Of a stretch of 64,000 nt of DNA, positions 28,654 through 37,319 are shown one piece after another; the stretch's first letter is position 1; every line of letters starts with the position of its first letter. Location: assembly GCA_021800795.1 (NCBI GenBank), contig JAJYYO010000002.1:1-64000 (forward strand). The letters are read 5' to 3'. The notes under the pieces are model-generated. The model saw only the letters and a list, made by a program, of their open reading frames with translations, made no database searches and had not been told where the DNA came from. The stretch comes from Pseudomonadota bacterium (GTDB lineage: Bacteria > Pseudomonadota > Gammaproteobacteria > Burkholderiales > Gallionellaceae). Position numbers and translations under genes: made by a program.

Positions 28654-30171
28654 ATGCTATTCAATTCATACAGCTTCATTTTCTTCTACCTGCCCGTCGT
28701 TCTGATCGGCTTTTTCCAGCTGGCGCGGGTCCATCATGCCTTTGCCGCCGGCTGGCTGGCCCTGGCATCGCTGTTTTTCTACGGATACTGGAATCCGGCC
28801 TATATCGGATTGCTGCTCGGCTCCATCGTGTGCAATTACGCATTCGGGATGTGGATAGCGAAAAGCAGGACTGAGGATCGAGGATTGAGGATCGAAAACC
28901 CGGAAGCGAGAAGCGTAGAGCGAGGATCAGGGAAAAGACATTTGCTGATAGTGGCGATCACGGCCAATCTTCTCTTGCTTTCCTATTACAAATATGCCGA
29001 TTTTTTCATAAGCAATGTCGACCTTCTGGCCGGCACGCACTGGAATATCGGCGAAATCATGCTGCCGCTGGGCATTTCCTTTTTCACCTTTACCCAGATT
29101 GCGTTCCTGGTGGACACCTATCAGGGCAAGGTTAAGGAATACAACTTTATTCACTATGTGTTGTTCGTCACCTACTTTCCCCACCTGATCGCAGGGCCGA
29201 TCCTGCATCACAAGGAGATGATGCCGCAATTCGCACGCGCTTCCAGTTACCGCTTAAACTGGGAGCATGTCGCCAACGGGCTGATGCTGTTCACCCTGGG
29301 GCTGTGCAAAAAAACCCTGGGGGCGGATGCACTGGCACCTTATGCAAACGCAGTATTCAACGGCGTGCAGAGCGGCATGTTGCCGACCGCTTACGAAGCC
29401 TGGGCGGGTGCGCTGGCCTATACCCTGCAACTCTACTTCGACTTCTCCGGCTACACCGATATGGCACTGGGTATCGCGCTACTCTTCAATATTAAACTGC
29501 CGGTCAACTTCGATTCACCTTACAAGGCGACCAGCATCATCGACTTCTGGCGTCGCTGGCACATGACCCTCTCCCGATTCCTGCGCGATTATCTGTACAT
29601 CCCGCTGGGCGGCAACCGCAAAGGGAAAATGCGTCGTTACGTGAATCTGATGGCGACCATGCTGCTGGGCGGCCTGTGGCACGGCGCAGGCTGGACCTTC
29701 GTCGTCTGGGGTGCATTGCATGGCGCATACCTCACCATCAATCACCTGTGGCGTGAAATGATTGCCGAGCGTTTCCTGAAACAAGTTCCCGGCTGGCTGG
29801 GCGCGCTGGCAGGCGGCATGCTTACCTTCACCGCAGTCGTCGCCGCGTGGGTGGTGTTCAGATCGAATGACATCGTTCAGGCAAAAATCATGCTGGAAGC
29901 GATGTTCGGCATCAATGCACGTCCCATTGCGCTCGATGCGGTGTTGCACGGACAACTGCTGCTGACGACCGACCTGTCGGGCCGAGACCTGATCAAATTG
30001 TTGTTCTACTCGCTGGCCTGGGTCTGGCTGCTGCCGAATTCCGCCCGTCTCAGGTTCATCAAGGGCAATTTCATTCTGGCGCTGGCGCAGGCGGTGGTTG
30101 TGGTATGCCTGCTGGCTCTCGCCATAGACCAGTTCGGCAGCTACAGCCCGTTTCTCTATTTCCGGTTCTGA
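28654..30171 (+). CDS. MBOAT-family O-acyltransferase (AlgI-like)
   Basis: A 505-residue polytopic protein that moves acetyl groups across the inner membrane for polysaccharide acetylation. Typical features: MLFNSYSFIFFYLPVVLIGFF, LPLGISFFTFTQIAFLVD, YFPHLIAGPILHHKEMMPQF, QLYFDFSGYTDMALGIA, FWRRWHMTLSRFLRDYLYIPLGG, and GGLWHGAGWTFVVWGALHG with the catalytic His. Residues about 71-95 ([21 protein letters not shown]) are encoded by a heptamer repeat and have no counterpart in the family; they lie in a loop between early membrane segments, and the frame is intact. It overlaps the next gene by one base. Confidence 0.9.
   Translation: MLFNSYSFIFFYLPVVLIGFFQLARVHHAFAAGWLALASLFFYGYWNPAYIGLLLGSIVCNYAFGMWIAKSRTEDRGLRIENPEARSVERGSGKRHLLIVAITANLLLLSYYKYADFFISNVDLLAGTHWNIGEIMLPLGISFFTFTQIAFLVDTYQGKVKEYNFIHYVLFVTYFPHLIAGPILHHKEMMPQFARASSYRLNWEHVANGLMLFTLGLCKKTLGADALAPYANAVFNGVQSGMLPTAYEAWAGALAYTLQLYFDFSGYTDMALGIALLFNIKLPVNFDSPYKATSIIDFWRRWHMTLSRFLRDYLYIPLGGNRKGKMRRYVNLMATMLLGGLWHGAGWTFVVWGALHGAYLTINHLWREMIAERFLKQVPGWLGALAGGMLTFTAVVAAWVVFRSNDIVQAKIMLEAMFGINARPIALDAVLHGQLLLTTDLSGRDLIKLLFYSLAWVWLLPNSARLRFIKGNFILALAQAVVVVCLLALAIDQFGSYSPFLYFRF
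28866..28935. repeat. Heptamer repeat inside the MBOAT gene
   Basis: Reads ACTGAGGATCGAGGATTGAG then GATCGAAAACC, and after a GAAGCGAGAAGCGTAGAGCG segment ends GAGGATCAGGG. The units GAGGATC/GAGGATT are the same as in the gcvH-gcvP spacer and in rfbB. It does not interrupt the reading frame. Confidence 0.82.
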
Positions 30172-31160
30172 TGGGCATGAGACATGCCAGATTTTTCTCT
30201 GTCCTCGTGTTTGCGCTCATGGCGCTCTACGGCGCTGTCGGATTCTATTTCCTCCCGCTGGCGAGTTTTACAGGCCCGCTGACGCGGATGGGGAAAATAT
30301 CGGAATCGCTATTCGGCTGGACACGGGAACAGCCCGCCATTAATCCCGTATATCTGGTCAACGCCTCATGGCAGGAGGCCGACATGCTGGCCATCGGCGA
30401 CAGTTTTTCCATGCCACGCCTCTGGCAAAGCGCGCTGGTTCAACGTGGAATAAAGGTTCACACCGAAACATGGGAGGCCATGCGCAACATCTGCGAGGAT
30501 TTTCCGGAATGGTTGCACGGCAAGGGTTTCAAGGGGCGCTATGTCGTAATCGAGGTCGTCGAACATAATTTCCAGGATACGCTGGATCGTTCCTTGAGCT
30601 GCAAACAAACCTTTTATCACCCTGTGCGCTATCCTCCTCTCTCGCCTCCGCCCCGAAGGATGCCTCTGCCTGAAACGGACTTTTCCGGAAAGCTGTCGGT
30701 GGGCATACAGACCGAATTGAACGATCTGAAATATCAAGGATTAAGTGCGAAGCCTGATTTCGTCGGCTGGAACATGAGCAATAACGTGCGCATGAATCGG
30801 GTGAAGCGCGGATGCGAACTGTTCAGCCACCCGAGTTGCAACGATGCGTTGTTTCTTGCGGATGACCAGGTGGAAGATTTTAATGAAGCCACGCTCGACA
30901 AAATGCAGGTAATCAATGAACGATTAAAAGGTATCAGACCGGTATGGGTTATCGTGCCCAATAAATCTACCGCCTACCTGTTTCCTGAAAAACACTTCTG
31001 GGACAAGGCTGAACAACGTTTTCGCGCGCCCAATGTATTGAAGGTGCTGCGCCAGCAGATAACTGAGAAAACCATAGACCTCTATCCCGCCAATGAAACG
31101 CATCTGTCCACCTCAGGCTATCTGATCCTGGGCGATGCGATTTACCGTAGCCTGCAATGA
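30171..31160 (+). CDS. SGNH/AlgX-AlgJ-like protein, first of a tandem pair
   Basis: A 329-residue protein with an N-terminal membrane anchor (FFSVLVFALMALYGAVGFYFL). The catalytic-type motifs of an AlgX/AlgJ-like SGNH domain are seen: ADMLAIGDSFSMPRLW (Ser of GDSF) near residue 80 and a C-terminal YPANETHLSTSGYLILGDAI carrying the His of the Asp/His region. It likely works with the MBOAT protein to move acetyl groups onto the polysaccharide in the periplasm. ATG 30171 overlaps the MBOAT stop (TGATG) and the gene overlaps its paralogue by 4 bp. Confidence 0.82.
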   Translation: MGMRHARFFSVLVFALMALYGAVGFYFLPLASFTGPLTRMGKISESLFGWTREQPAINPVYLVNASWQEADMLAIGDSFSMPRLWQSALVQRGIKVHTETWEAMRNICEDFPEWLHGKGFKGRYVVIEVVEHNFQDTLDRSLSCKQTFYHPVRYPPLSPPPRRMPLPETDFSGKLSVGIQTELNDLKYQGLSAKPDFVGWNMSNNVRMNRVKRGCELFSHPSCNDALFLADDQVEDFNEATLDKMQVINERLKGIRPVWVIVPNKSTAYLFPEKHFWDKAEQRFRAPNVLKVLRQQITEKTIDLYPANETHLSTSGYLILGDAIYRSLQ

Positions 31161-32158
31161 AATACGCCAGAATTTTTTCCATCCTCGTGTTTGCATCCAT
31201 GGCCCTGTACGGCGCCATCGGCCTGTATTTCCTGCCGCTGGCCGGCTTCGAGGGCGACCAGACGCGTATCGGCCTGCTGCCCGAAATCCTGTTCGGCTGG
31301 ACAAAACCACAGCCCGCCGTCGAACCTGCTCCACAAGCCGGCTGGCAGGATGCCGACGTACTGGTCATCGGCGACAGCTTCTCCGACGGAAGAATCTGGC
31401 AGACGGAGCTGGTGCATCATGGACTGCGCGTACACACCGAACACTGGGCCAATGTACGCGGCATCTGCGAGGACTTTACTCCCTGGTTAAAGGACAAAGG
31501 TTTCAAGGGAAAATATATCGTGCTTGAAGCCGTCGAACGCAATGTAGAGGCGGGACTCGCCCAGTATGTCCGCTGCAAGAAAATGGATTTCCATCACAGC
31601 GTCGAGGCCGACAAGCCGAAAGGCCCGCCGCCCACCGTGATCGACCGACACACGCCCGATTATTCAGGAAAAATATCGATAGGGTTGCAGACCAGGCTTA
31701 ACCAGTCCAGATATGAGCGTCTAAGCGCACAGCCCGATTTCAAAAGCTGGGATACCGGGCGCGGCAGCATCGTGGCGAGAGTGCCCGGCGGTTGCCAGCT
31801 GTTCAGTCACGCCCGCTGTGCCGATGCGCTTTTCCTGGCCAGCGACAACCTGGCGGATCTGAGTCAAAACGTGGTGAACGACATGCAGATACTTGATAAA
31901 CGCATGGCAGGATTTAACACGCTGTGGGTGGTTGTTCCGAACAAGACGACTGCCTACCTGCATCCCGAAAAACACTTCTGGGACGAAGCCGGCTCGCGCG
32001 TGCACTCGGTAAATTTGCTCAAGGTCGTACGCCAGGCCATCGAAGCAAAAACGGTAGATGTTTATCCCGCCAACAACCAGCATTTTTCGACTTCAACTTA
32101 TTTGATAATGGGCCGTGCGATCTATCAGGCCATGCAGCCATATCCACAAGACAAATAA
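31157..32158 (+). CDS. SGNH/AlgX-AlgJ-like protein, second of a tandem pair
   Basis: A 333-residue paralogue of the preceding protein along its whole length: same anchor (IFSILVFASMALYGAIGLYFL), ADVLVIGDSFSDGRIWQ, GICEDFTPWLKDKGFKGKYI, QLFSHARCADALFLASDN, VVPNKTTAYLHPEKHFWDEAG, and YPANNQHFSTSTYLIMGRAI. Both copies keep the GDSF Ser and the C-terminal His, so both could be active. Start ATG 31157 overlaps the upstream stop (ATGA). The pair is a recent-looking tandem duplication that could give two acetylation specificities. Confidence 0.82.
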   Translation: MKYARIFSILVFASMALYGAIGLYFLPLAGFEGDQTRIGLLPEILFGWTKPQPAVEPAPQAGWQDADVLVIGDSFSDGRIWQTELVHHGLRVHTEHWANVRGICEDFTPWLKDKGFKGKYIVLEAVERNVEAGLAQYVRCKKMDFHHSVEADKPKGPPPTVIDRHTPDYSGKISIGLQTRLNQSRYERLSAQPDFKSWDTGRGSIVARVPGGCQLFSHARCADALFLASDNLADLSQNVVNDMQILDKRMAGFNTLWVVVPNKTTAYLHPEKHFWDEAGSRVHSVNLLKVVRQAIEAKTVDVYPANNQHFSTSTYLIMGRAIYQAMQPYPQDK

Positions 32159-32224
32159 CGAACCCTCATATATCCAATGCCTTCGTCAAAAACGGATCAA
32201 TGAAAACGTATTGCAGGCAGGTCG

Positions 32225-32983
32225 TCAAGCCTTTTTGGGATGAGTCAATGACTTGATGAATCCACGGAACGGCTTGATTTTATTGTAATAATGGCATGAA
32301 AAATCCTGAAATGGCTCTTCTTTCATAAAGGGTCGAGCAATATTCACCGGCACATCGTACAGCTTGAAGCGAAATTTCCGGATTTTTTTAATATCTTCAA
32401 CCTGTCTCGAAAATTCGTTTTTATCGCCGGCAAAGCGTGTTTCTCCGTTTTTCCAGCCAACAAAATAAAGATCAAAACTGGTCGGCATGGTAAAAAACAG
32501 ATACTCACTGAACATGCCCCGAAGGTTTAACCCGGCTTCAAAATGGGTACGATCAAGATTTCTGTAGTAATCCAATCCAACAAATTGCGTACCCGGCGAG
32601 AACTCTGACGCCGTGCGTCTCGTACCATGCTCCAGCCTGCCCAAGGTTGCGCAAGTTACTACAACCATCCCTCCCGGCTTAGTCATCCGATACATGTTGT
32701 TCAGGGTCTGTATCCAGTTCGGATCGTGTTCGAAGCATTCACAGGAAATAGCAATGTCCAAACACGCGTCCGGCAGGTTGACTTCATGTCCGAAACCAAC
32801 CAGATCAACGCCAGGACCGGCACACAGGTCTACCCCCACATAACTGGAATCCGGGAAAAATTTTCTGATTGATCCATTCACATCATAAGAACCAATTTCA
32901 AGAATTTTTAGTCCGCTCGTTTTGTTTTGGACAAAGTATTTTCTTACCAGAGAAACGAATGTCAGTTGTTCTATGTGGGCCAT
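32225..32983 (-). CDS. Class I SAM-dependent methyltransferase
   Basis: A 252-residue methyltransferase. Motif I is SGLKILEIGSYDVNGSIRKF with the acidic residue of motif II in YVGVDLCAGPGVDLVG; the post-I region LDIAISCECFEHDPNW and PGGMVVVTCATLG match the methyltransferase-11/23 pattern. It converges on the SGNH pair and stands at the head of the minus-strand glycan cluster, so it may methylate a sugar or cap the glycan. The C-terminal half is basic (IKPFRGFIKSLTHPKKA). Confidence 0.8.
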   Translation of the reverse strand: MAHIEQLTFVSLVRKYFVQNKTSGLKILEIGSYDVNGSIRKFFPDSSYVGVDLCAGPGVDLVGFGHEVNLPDACLDIAISCECFEHDPNWIQTLNNMYRMTKPGGMVVVTCATLGRLEHGTRRTASEFSPGTQFVGLDYYRNLDRTHFEAGLNLRGMFSEYLFFTMPTSFDLYFVGWKNGETRFAGDKNEFSRQVEDIKKIRKFRFKLYDVPVNIARPFMKEEPFQDFSCHYYNKIKPFRGFIKSLTHPKKA

Positions 32984-33034
32984 TTATTATTACCGTGCAG
33001 AGTGAAAAAACCGGTTGAATCAAAAGTCGAGGGG

Positions 33035-33952
33035 TTAACTCTCAACCCACTTGCCAACGGCGGGTCGCGGATCCCAGCCTTCGATGTCTTCCAGCGGATA
33101 ATCACAAAACATGCCGTAACCCACTCGCCGCAACTTGCCAAGGCGGGTGGCGCGTGGAAAGTCACTTGCGGCAGCCGCTTGCATATTGCCGGCGGCAGGC
33201 TGGTTTCTTAATGTTGCCAGATAGTTATTGAAAAATTCCTTCTGAGTAATGCCCCATTTCGTCGCAAATATTCGTCCGCCCAGATTGTGCTTTACCCGGC
33301 CGGTACTCTTGAATCCGAAGTGATAGAAACGGCTGTTGCCGACCACGCGAAAATTTCTGCATCCTGCCACCCAGAATTTCATCAGCAGATCGTCGTCGGT
33401 GCTCATGCCGGGACTGAATTCGATGCTGTAACCACCCACCACCGTCCACCACTTGCGATGCACGAGGGTAGGCTGCAACGCCGCGCCTTCCATGTCGCCG
33501 CGCGCTTCGTTCATATAGTTTGCAAGCAATGCGGCCTCATCGAACTCTTCGGGATTCGTGCCGTAATCCTGATTGATGATAAGCGGGCTTTGCGATTTTC
33601 TGGGTTCGATCAAGGTGCCGAAATACATTGCAAGATCCGTATTCGTTGCCTTGATGGCATCGGAAAACGCCGTATCCCAGCCCGGGCAGGCGACCATATC
33701 GTCGTTCATATACAGCAGCCAGTCATGACTGGCTTTGGCGGCCAGGTTATTGACCGACAGACAAATGCCGACATTTTTCTCGGTATGACTGTATTTCAAG
33801 CCTTGCAGCCTGACCCAGTCCAGCGTCCCGTCGGAGCCGTCATTCACATGAATGATGATTTCATGGGGCACGCTTGAATATTTCTGTATGCTTTCAATGC
33901 ATAACTTTAAATAGTCGAGATTGTTCCAGGTGGGAATCAGTATGCTGAACAT
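33035..33952 (-). CDS. Glycosyltransferase family 2
   Basis: A 305-residue GT-A transferase: MFSILIPTWNNLDYLKLCIE at the N-terminus, then IIIHVNDGSDGTLDW, the DxD-like YMNDDMVACPGWDTAF and the acceptor-side PGMSTDDDLLMKFW. ATG 33952 is preferred over 33982, because the longer start would overlap the ligase gene and the shorter one leaves a 7-bp gap. It shares clear similarity with the plus-strand glycosyltransferase at 38816-39655 (same opening and the NDGSDGT, NDDM, FSPGMS motifs), so the two are paralogues in opposite orientation about 5 kb apart. Confidence 0.88.
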   Translation of the reverse strand: MFSILIPTWNNLDYLKLCIESIQKYSSVPHEIIIHVNDGSDGTLDWVRLQGLKYSHTEKNVGICLSVNNLAAKASHDWLLYMNDDMVACPGWDTAFSDAIKATNTDLAMYFGTLIEPRKSQSPLIINQDYGTNPEEFDEAALLANYMNEARGDMEGAALQPTLVHRKWWTVVGGYSIEFSPGMSTDDDLLMKFWVAGCRNFRVVGNSRFYHFGFKSTGRVKHNLGGRIFATKWGITQKEFFNNYLATLRNQPAAGNMQAAAASDFPRATRLGKLRRVGYGMFCDYPLEDIEGWDPRPAVGKWVES

Positions 33953-33959
33953 AATAAAC

Positions 33960-35225
33960 CTATGGGTTATTTGGCGAGGCATGCCCGCCGTGGTGAATAT
34001 TCAAACAGGCGGCCAGCAGAACGGCTACCGTTAAGCTGAAAAAGGCTGTCGCCATGGTCAGATTGAGCGTCTCGGCTGTCAAACCGAATACCACGAAGCT
34101 GCTGACAAAGACCAGTCCAAGCATTCCGGCCTGTCTTACCCGGGCAGTATCCGAGCGCATCGACAGATAAAAAATTCTGGAAGGCACAAGGTATATCGAG
34201 AGCATGGCAATTAAACCAATCATCCCCATTCCGGCGGCCTTGGACAGCAGTTCGTTGTGAACTTCCCCCTTGCCCAGCTCCGCGGCCATGGCGGTAATTT
34301 TCCCGGCTCTTTGCATGGGATCCATCTCGCGTGCAAACCCCTCCGGCCCGACACCGAAGACTGGGTTCTGCACAAAGATCTCCGCTGCCGCCTTGAAGAG
34401 CTGTAGTCGAATACCCGTAGACGTATCCGGATTGCCATGCTGGAATGCCGCCAACTCACTTCCCACTTCAGTAATCCGATGATGAATTTCCCGGCTGAAG
34501 TTGTAGGCGGAAACCCCCGCCACTACAAGCATGAGCGATGCGGCTATCAGCGCTTTAAGGTGGATTTTACCGAATCTGAAATAGATAAAAATTGCCAGGA
34601 ATATTGGCAAGGAAATCCAGCCCCCTCGCGAGCCTGAGATAATCGAGGCGTAGATTCCTGCCAGAAACCCGATAATCTTCAGGCTGCGCAGCAATAGCGC
34701 ATCACGCCCCGTCCAGTTGATGCTTAAGACCGACAACACACCCAAAACCAACTCAAAATCTCCAAAATGAATCAGATCCAGCGTGGCAATACCGTATCGC
34801 CCGTCGATAATCGGCTTGAGCATCAGGCAGCCGGCAATCGCGGCCAGGGGGAAGCCATACTGCACCATGGCGACGGCACCGAAGCGCACACGCCGCAACA
34901 TCATGAAAATGGGCGCAGCCAGTAAATAACGGGAAGCCGCATCATAGGGATGTCCGCTGTAGTGATGGTGGTAGCTTTGACTCATGAAAATGGCGATCGG
35001 CATCGAGGCCATTGCCAGCAGGTAGAAAGTCATCTTCCTGTTCCACGCAATCGGCTGCATCTCACCCGGACGGTATGCCCATACGCCCAGTGACAGCAGC
35101 AACAAAAGCAGGAAAACGCCGTTCATGCCGCCTTTAACGGCAAACATCAGACTCGGGTATATCAATATCAGGAACGCGGCACCTGTTTCTACCAGGCTGG
35201 CATAATGCAATTTGATTTTAATCAT
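33960..35225 (-). CDS. O-antigen ligase-like polymerase/ligase (Wzy/WaaL family)
   Basis: A 421-residue protein with about eleven membrane segments and the large periplasmic loop at about residues 250-320 containing GNPDTSTGIRLQLFKAAAEI and NPVFGVGPEGFAREM, followed by GEVHNELLSKAAGMG. This is the O-antigen ligase (PF04932) pattern with the conserved Arg and His. It either joins O-antigen to lipid A-core or polymerises repeat units. Its ATG overlaps the TGA of a decayed glycosyltransferase remnant (35222-35310), a junction also preserved at 36227-36230. Confidence 0.85.
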   Translation of the reverse strand: MIKIKLHYASLVETGAAFLILIYPSLMFAVKGGMNGVFLLLLLLSLGVWAYRPGEMQPIAWNRKMTFYLLAMASMPIAIFMSQSYHHHYSGHPYDAASRYLLAAPIFMMLRRVRFGAVAMVQYGFPLAAIAGCLMLKPIIDGRYGIATLDLIHFGDFELVLGVLSVLSINWTGRDALLLRSLKIIGFLAGIYASIISGSRGGWISLPIFLAIFIYFRFGKIHLKALIAASLMLVVAGVSAYNFSREIHHRITEVGSELAAFQHGNPDTSTGIRLQLFKAAAEIFVQNPVFGVGPEGFAREMDPMQRAGKITAMAAELGKGEVHNELLSKAAGMGMIGLIAMLSIYLVPSRIFYLSMRSDTARVRQAGMLGLVFVSSFVVFGLTAETLNLTMATAFFSLTVAVLLAACLNIHHGGHASPNNP

Positions 35226-35320
35226 TTCAACTCGGCCTTGAGAATTTCACGGTAGATCCTTTCATCTTCCTGTACAACCTTGGTCAACTGCAAGACTCGC
35301 AATAACGAACAAGGACTTTG
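35222..35320 (-). pseudogene. 3' remnant of a family 4 glycosyltransferase
   Basis: Reading the minus strand from about 35320, an open frame ends ERIYREILKAELK with a TGA at 35222. This matches the C-terminus of the intact glycosyltransferase at 36227 (ERIYREILENELK). No start or remaining domains are present. It is what is left of a second glycosyltransferase copy upstream of the ligase. Confidence 0.7.
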
Positions 35321-35417
35321 CAGTTTCAAAGATGCTGAGGTCTGACAGTGGTAACCAGAGGCTGAGGGCAAAGGCACAGGCACAGGCAGGACTTGGAAAA
35401 TTCATACTCGTGTCGCA

Positions 35418-35831
35418 TCAATAAATCGAATCAAACGGATTGATGATACGAACGCCAAGCGGCTCGAAGTGTCGCACATTGCGGGTTACAACGAGCAGAC
35501 CATGTGAAAGCGCCGTCGCAGCAATCAATACATCTGCTCCCTCATGCTTGGCTCGGCAACTCAAATCGCCCCACAGACGCGCAACGTCTGTGGATACAGG
35601 CAAGATGCGAGCCTCATAATTCCTTAAAAGCGCATCAAGCCAAACAGACAAGGAATCGGCGAATACAGGATCATCCTGACGTTTCCCGGTAATGCCGCGC
35701 TGAATTTCACCTATCGTTATCACGCTTAAAAAAAGTTCTGACTCTACTCGCTGCGACAACCATTGCACCACTGATTGAGCCGGCTGACGTTTGCGTAATT
35801 CTGAAATAACAACGGTATCGAGCAGGTACAT
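35418..35831 (-). CDS. vapC: VapC-type PIN-domain toxin
   Basis: A 137-residue PIN-domain endoribonuclease toxin. Acidic metal ligands fit: Asp5 in MYLLDTVVISEL, Glu42 in ITIGEIQRGI, and Asp in HEGADVLIAATAL. VapC toxins cut tRNA or rRNA; the target is not predictable. It starts in the last base of the antitoxin stop codon (TGATG), so it is coupled. The pair is inserted between remnants of the polysaccharide genes. Confidence 0.9.
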   Translation of the reverse strand: MYLLDTVVISELRKRQPAQSVVQWLSQRVESELFLSVITIGEIQRGITGKRQDDPVFADSLSVWLDALLRNYEARILPVSTDVARLWGDLSCRAKHEGADVLIAATALSHGLLVVTRNVRHFEPLGVRIINPFDSIY

Positions 35832-36091
35832 CAGAATTCAATATCACGCGGTTTCAAGTTCGCCTGTGCGAACTCGACATCATCCCGTGGTATAGCCAAT
35901 AAATGTGCTATGAAATCAGGGCGATCCGCTATTTCATGACGCAACATGCGCTCATAATCGGCGGTCGCAAGCACCACTACGGCCTCTCTCCCACGGCGTG
36001 TGACACGCTGCGGCTGCCCATGCAAAGCCGCTTCGACCAGCTTGCTAAATTGATTTTTGGCATCCTGTAAGCGCCAACTTGCTGAGTGCAT
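35831..36091 (-). CDS. VapB-type antitoxin of the Phd/YefM family
   Basis: An 86-residue antitoxin. The N-terminal DNA-binding part is WRLQDAKNQFSKLVEAALHG, followed by QPQRVTRRGREAVVVLATADYERML, typical of Phd/YefM proteins. The C-terminal tail (DDVEFAQANLKPRDIEF) would wrap the PIN toxin. It precedes vapC with a one-base overlap, and the AT-rich 100 bp upstream should hold the autoregulated promoter, including TAGCCATATTATCTAGCCAG-type palindromic sequence at about 36106-36125. Confidence 0.88.
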   Translation of the reverse strand: MHSASWRLQDAKNQFSKLVEAALHGQPQRVTRRGREAVVVLATADYERMLRHEIADRPDFIAHLLAIPRDDVEFAQANLKPRDIEF

Positions 36092-36198
36092 ATTTGCTCC
36101 TAACTAGCCATATTATCTAGCCAGACTATAGAGGACATTTGTGTAAATATCAAGAAATCAAATACAGGGCGGTTTCAAATGGCTGTTACAACAACTAC

Positions 36199-36264
36199 TG
36201 TTTCGACCAGCTTTGCATAATGCAATTCATTTCAACTCATTTTCGAGAATTTCACGGTAAATGC
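36199..36264. repeat. Duplicated glycosyltransferase-ligase junction (second copy; first copy 35184-35259)
   Basis: TGTTTCGACCAGCTTTGCAT aligns with TGTTTCTACCAGGCTGGCAT at 35184, then both share AATGCAATT, CATTTCAACTC and GAGAATTTCACGGTA. In each, a glycosyltransferase TGA overlaps an ATG of the ligase frame. At this copy the ligase frame keeps only about its first dozen codons (LHYAKLVET) after a 10-bp deletion. The two copies bracket the VapBC pair. Confidence 0.75.
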
Positions 36265-37297
36265 GCTCGTACTCATGCGCCACAGTACCCCAGCTTCGGT
36301 CATATTGTGGTACGGGCTCCATGCGGGTTAGCTGTTGTTCAACGGCACGAGCCCATGCTGGAATTGGTGCAGAGAGCGGCAACACAGAACCGGCATCCGG
36401 CACGACATGCTCCGCTGCGCCGCATACATCCGAGATGACGACCGGCACACGGGCTGCCATCGCCTCGGAAATCACCATGCCATACGGCTCGGCTTTTGCC
36501 GGATGGAGCAAAACATCCAGTTCACCGAGATATGCGTTATCTTCGCGCCAGCCCAGCAAACGGTAACCGCCTGCCCAGCCGGCGAATAAAGGTTTCAGTT
36601 CGGACGGATCGGGGCCCGCCACCCATAGCTCAAGATTGGGACGGGCGCTGCGCAACGCAGCCACGATCTCCATCGCCTGTGGCAAGCCCTTGCGCTGCCA
36701 CTCCCATCCGACAAACCCCACCACCCCGCCATCGGCGGCAACAGCGCGAGGCTCACGCGGACGCACCGGAAGTACGCCGGGAATAACAGGCGCGGAAATT
36801 TTTGCTGCCATCTCCGGATAATAACGAGCAAGCTGCCGGCTGATAAAAGACGAATTGGGCACGATGACGCTCGCGGTTTCGAGCTCCCGGCGCTCAAGAT
36901 ACAAGCGCACCCACACCCTCAACGAAATAAAACGCCACCAGCCTTTTTCATAAATCGTGGCGAAAGGCGGTCCATGAAAAGTGGTCACGTCATGTACACC
37001 CAGACGCTCATGACTGTGAATGACTCGATTCGCACGAGGATGCTCACGTACCCAACGCGCAACACGCCTGCTGAAGCGCACTTGCGACAGCCAGCGCGGG
37101 CGCTTGGCCGTCTCGCCCAGTTCAACCACGCTTATACCTGCAGGTTTATCTGTATGACAACGCTCGCAAAGCACCGTGACCTGATGCCCCAGCTTCTGAA
37201 GTTCGAGGGTTAATTCCCACACATAGCGCTCCATGCCGCCCACCGGGCCGTAGCGCTTAACGACTTGTACGATCTGTATCCCGCCGGATTCGCTCAT
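36227..37297 (-). CDS. Glycosyltransferase family 4
   Basis: A 356-residue GT-B transferase: QIVQVVKRYGPVGGMERYVW at the N-terminus with the conserved GGMER loop, then a C-terminal Rossmann half with VGFVGWEWQRKGLPQAMEI and EPYGMVISEAMAARVPVVIS carrying the E-x7-E motif. It uses a nucleotide sugar to extend the glycan. ATG 37297 (MSESGGIQIVQVV) is chosen; the frame to 37375 reaches into the downstream end of the AlbA-domain gene. Its 3' end is part of the duplicated junction. Confidence 0.88.
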   Translation of the reverse strand: MSESGGIQIVQVVKRYGPVGGMERYVWELTLELQKLGHQVTVLCERCHTDKPAGISVVELGETAKRPRWLSQVRFSRRVARWVREHPRANRVIHSHERLGVHDVTTFHGPPFATIYEKGWWRFISLRVWVRLYLERRELETASVIVPNSSFISRQLARYYPEMAAKISAPVIPGVLPVRPREPRAVAADGGVVGFVGWEWQRKGLPQAMEIVAALRSARPNLELWVAGPDPSELKPLFAGWAGGYRLLGWREDNAYLGELDVLLHPAKAEPYGMVISEAMAARVPVVISDVCGAAEHVVPDAGSVLPLSAPIPAWARAVEQQLTRMEPVPQYDRSWGTVAHEYERIYREILENELK

Positions 37298-37319
37298 TAT
37301 GCCCACTTCTATTTCCGGC

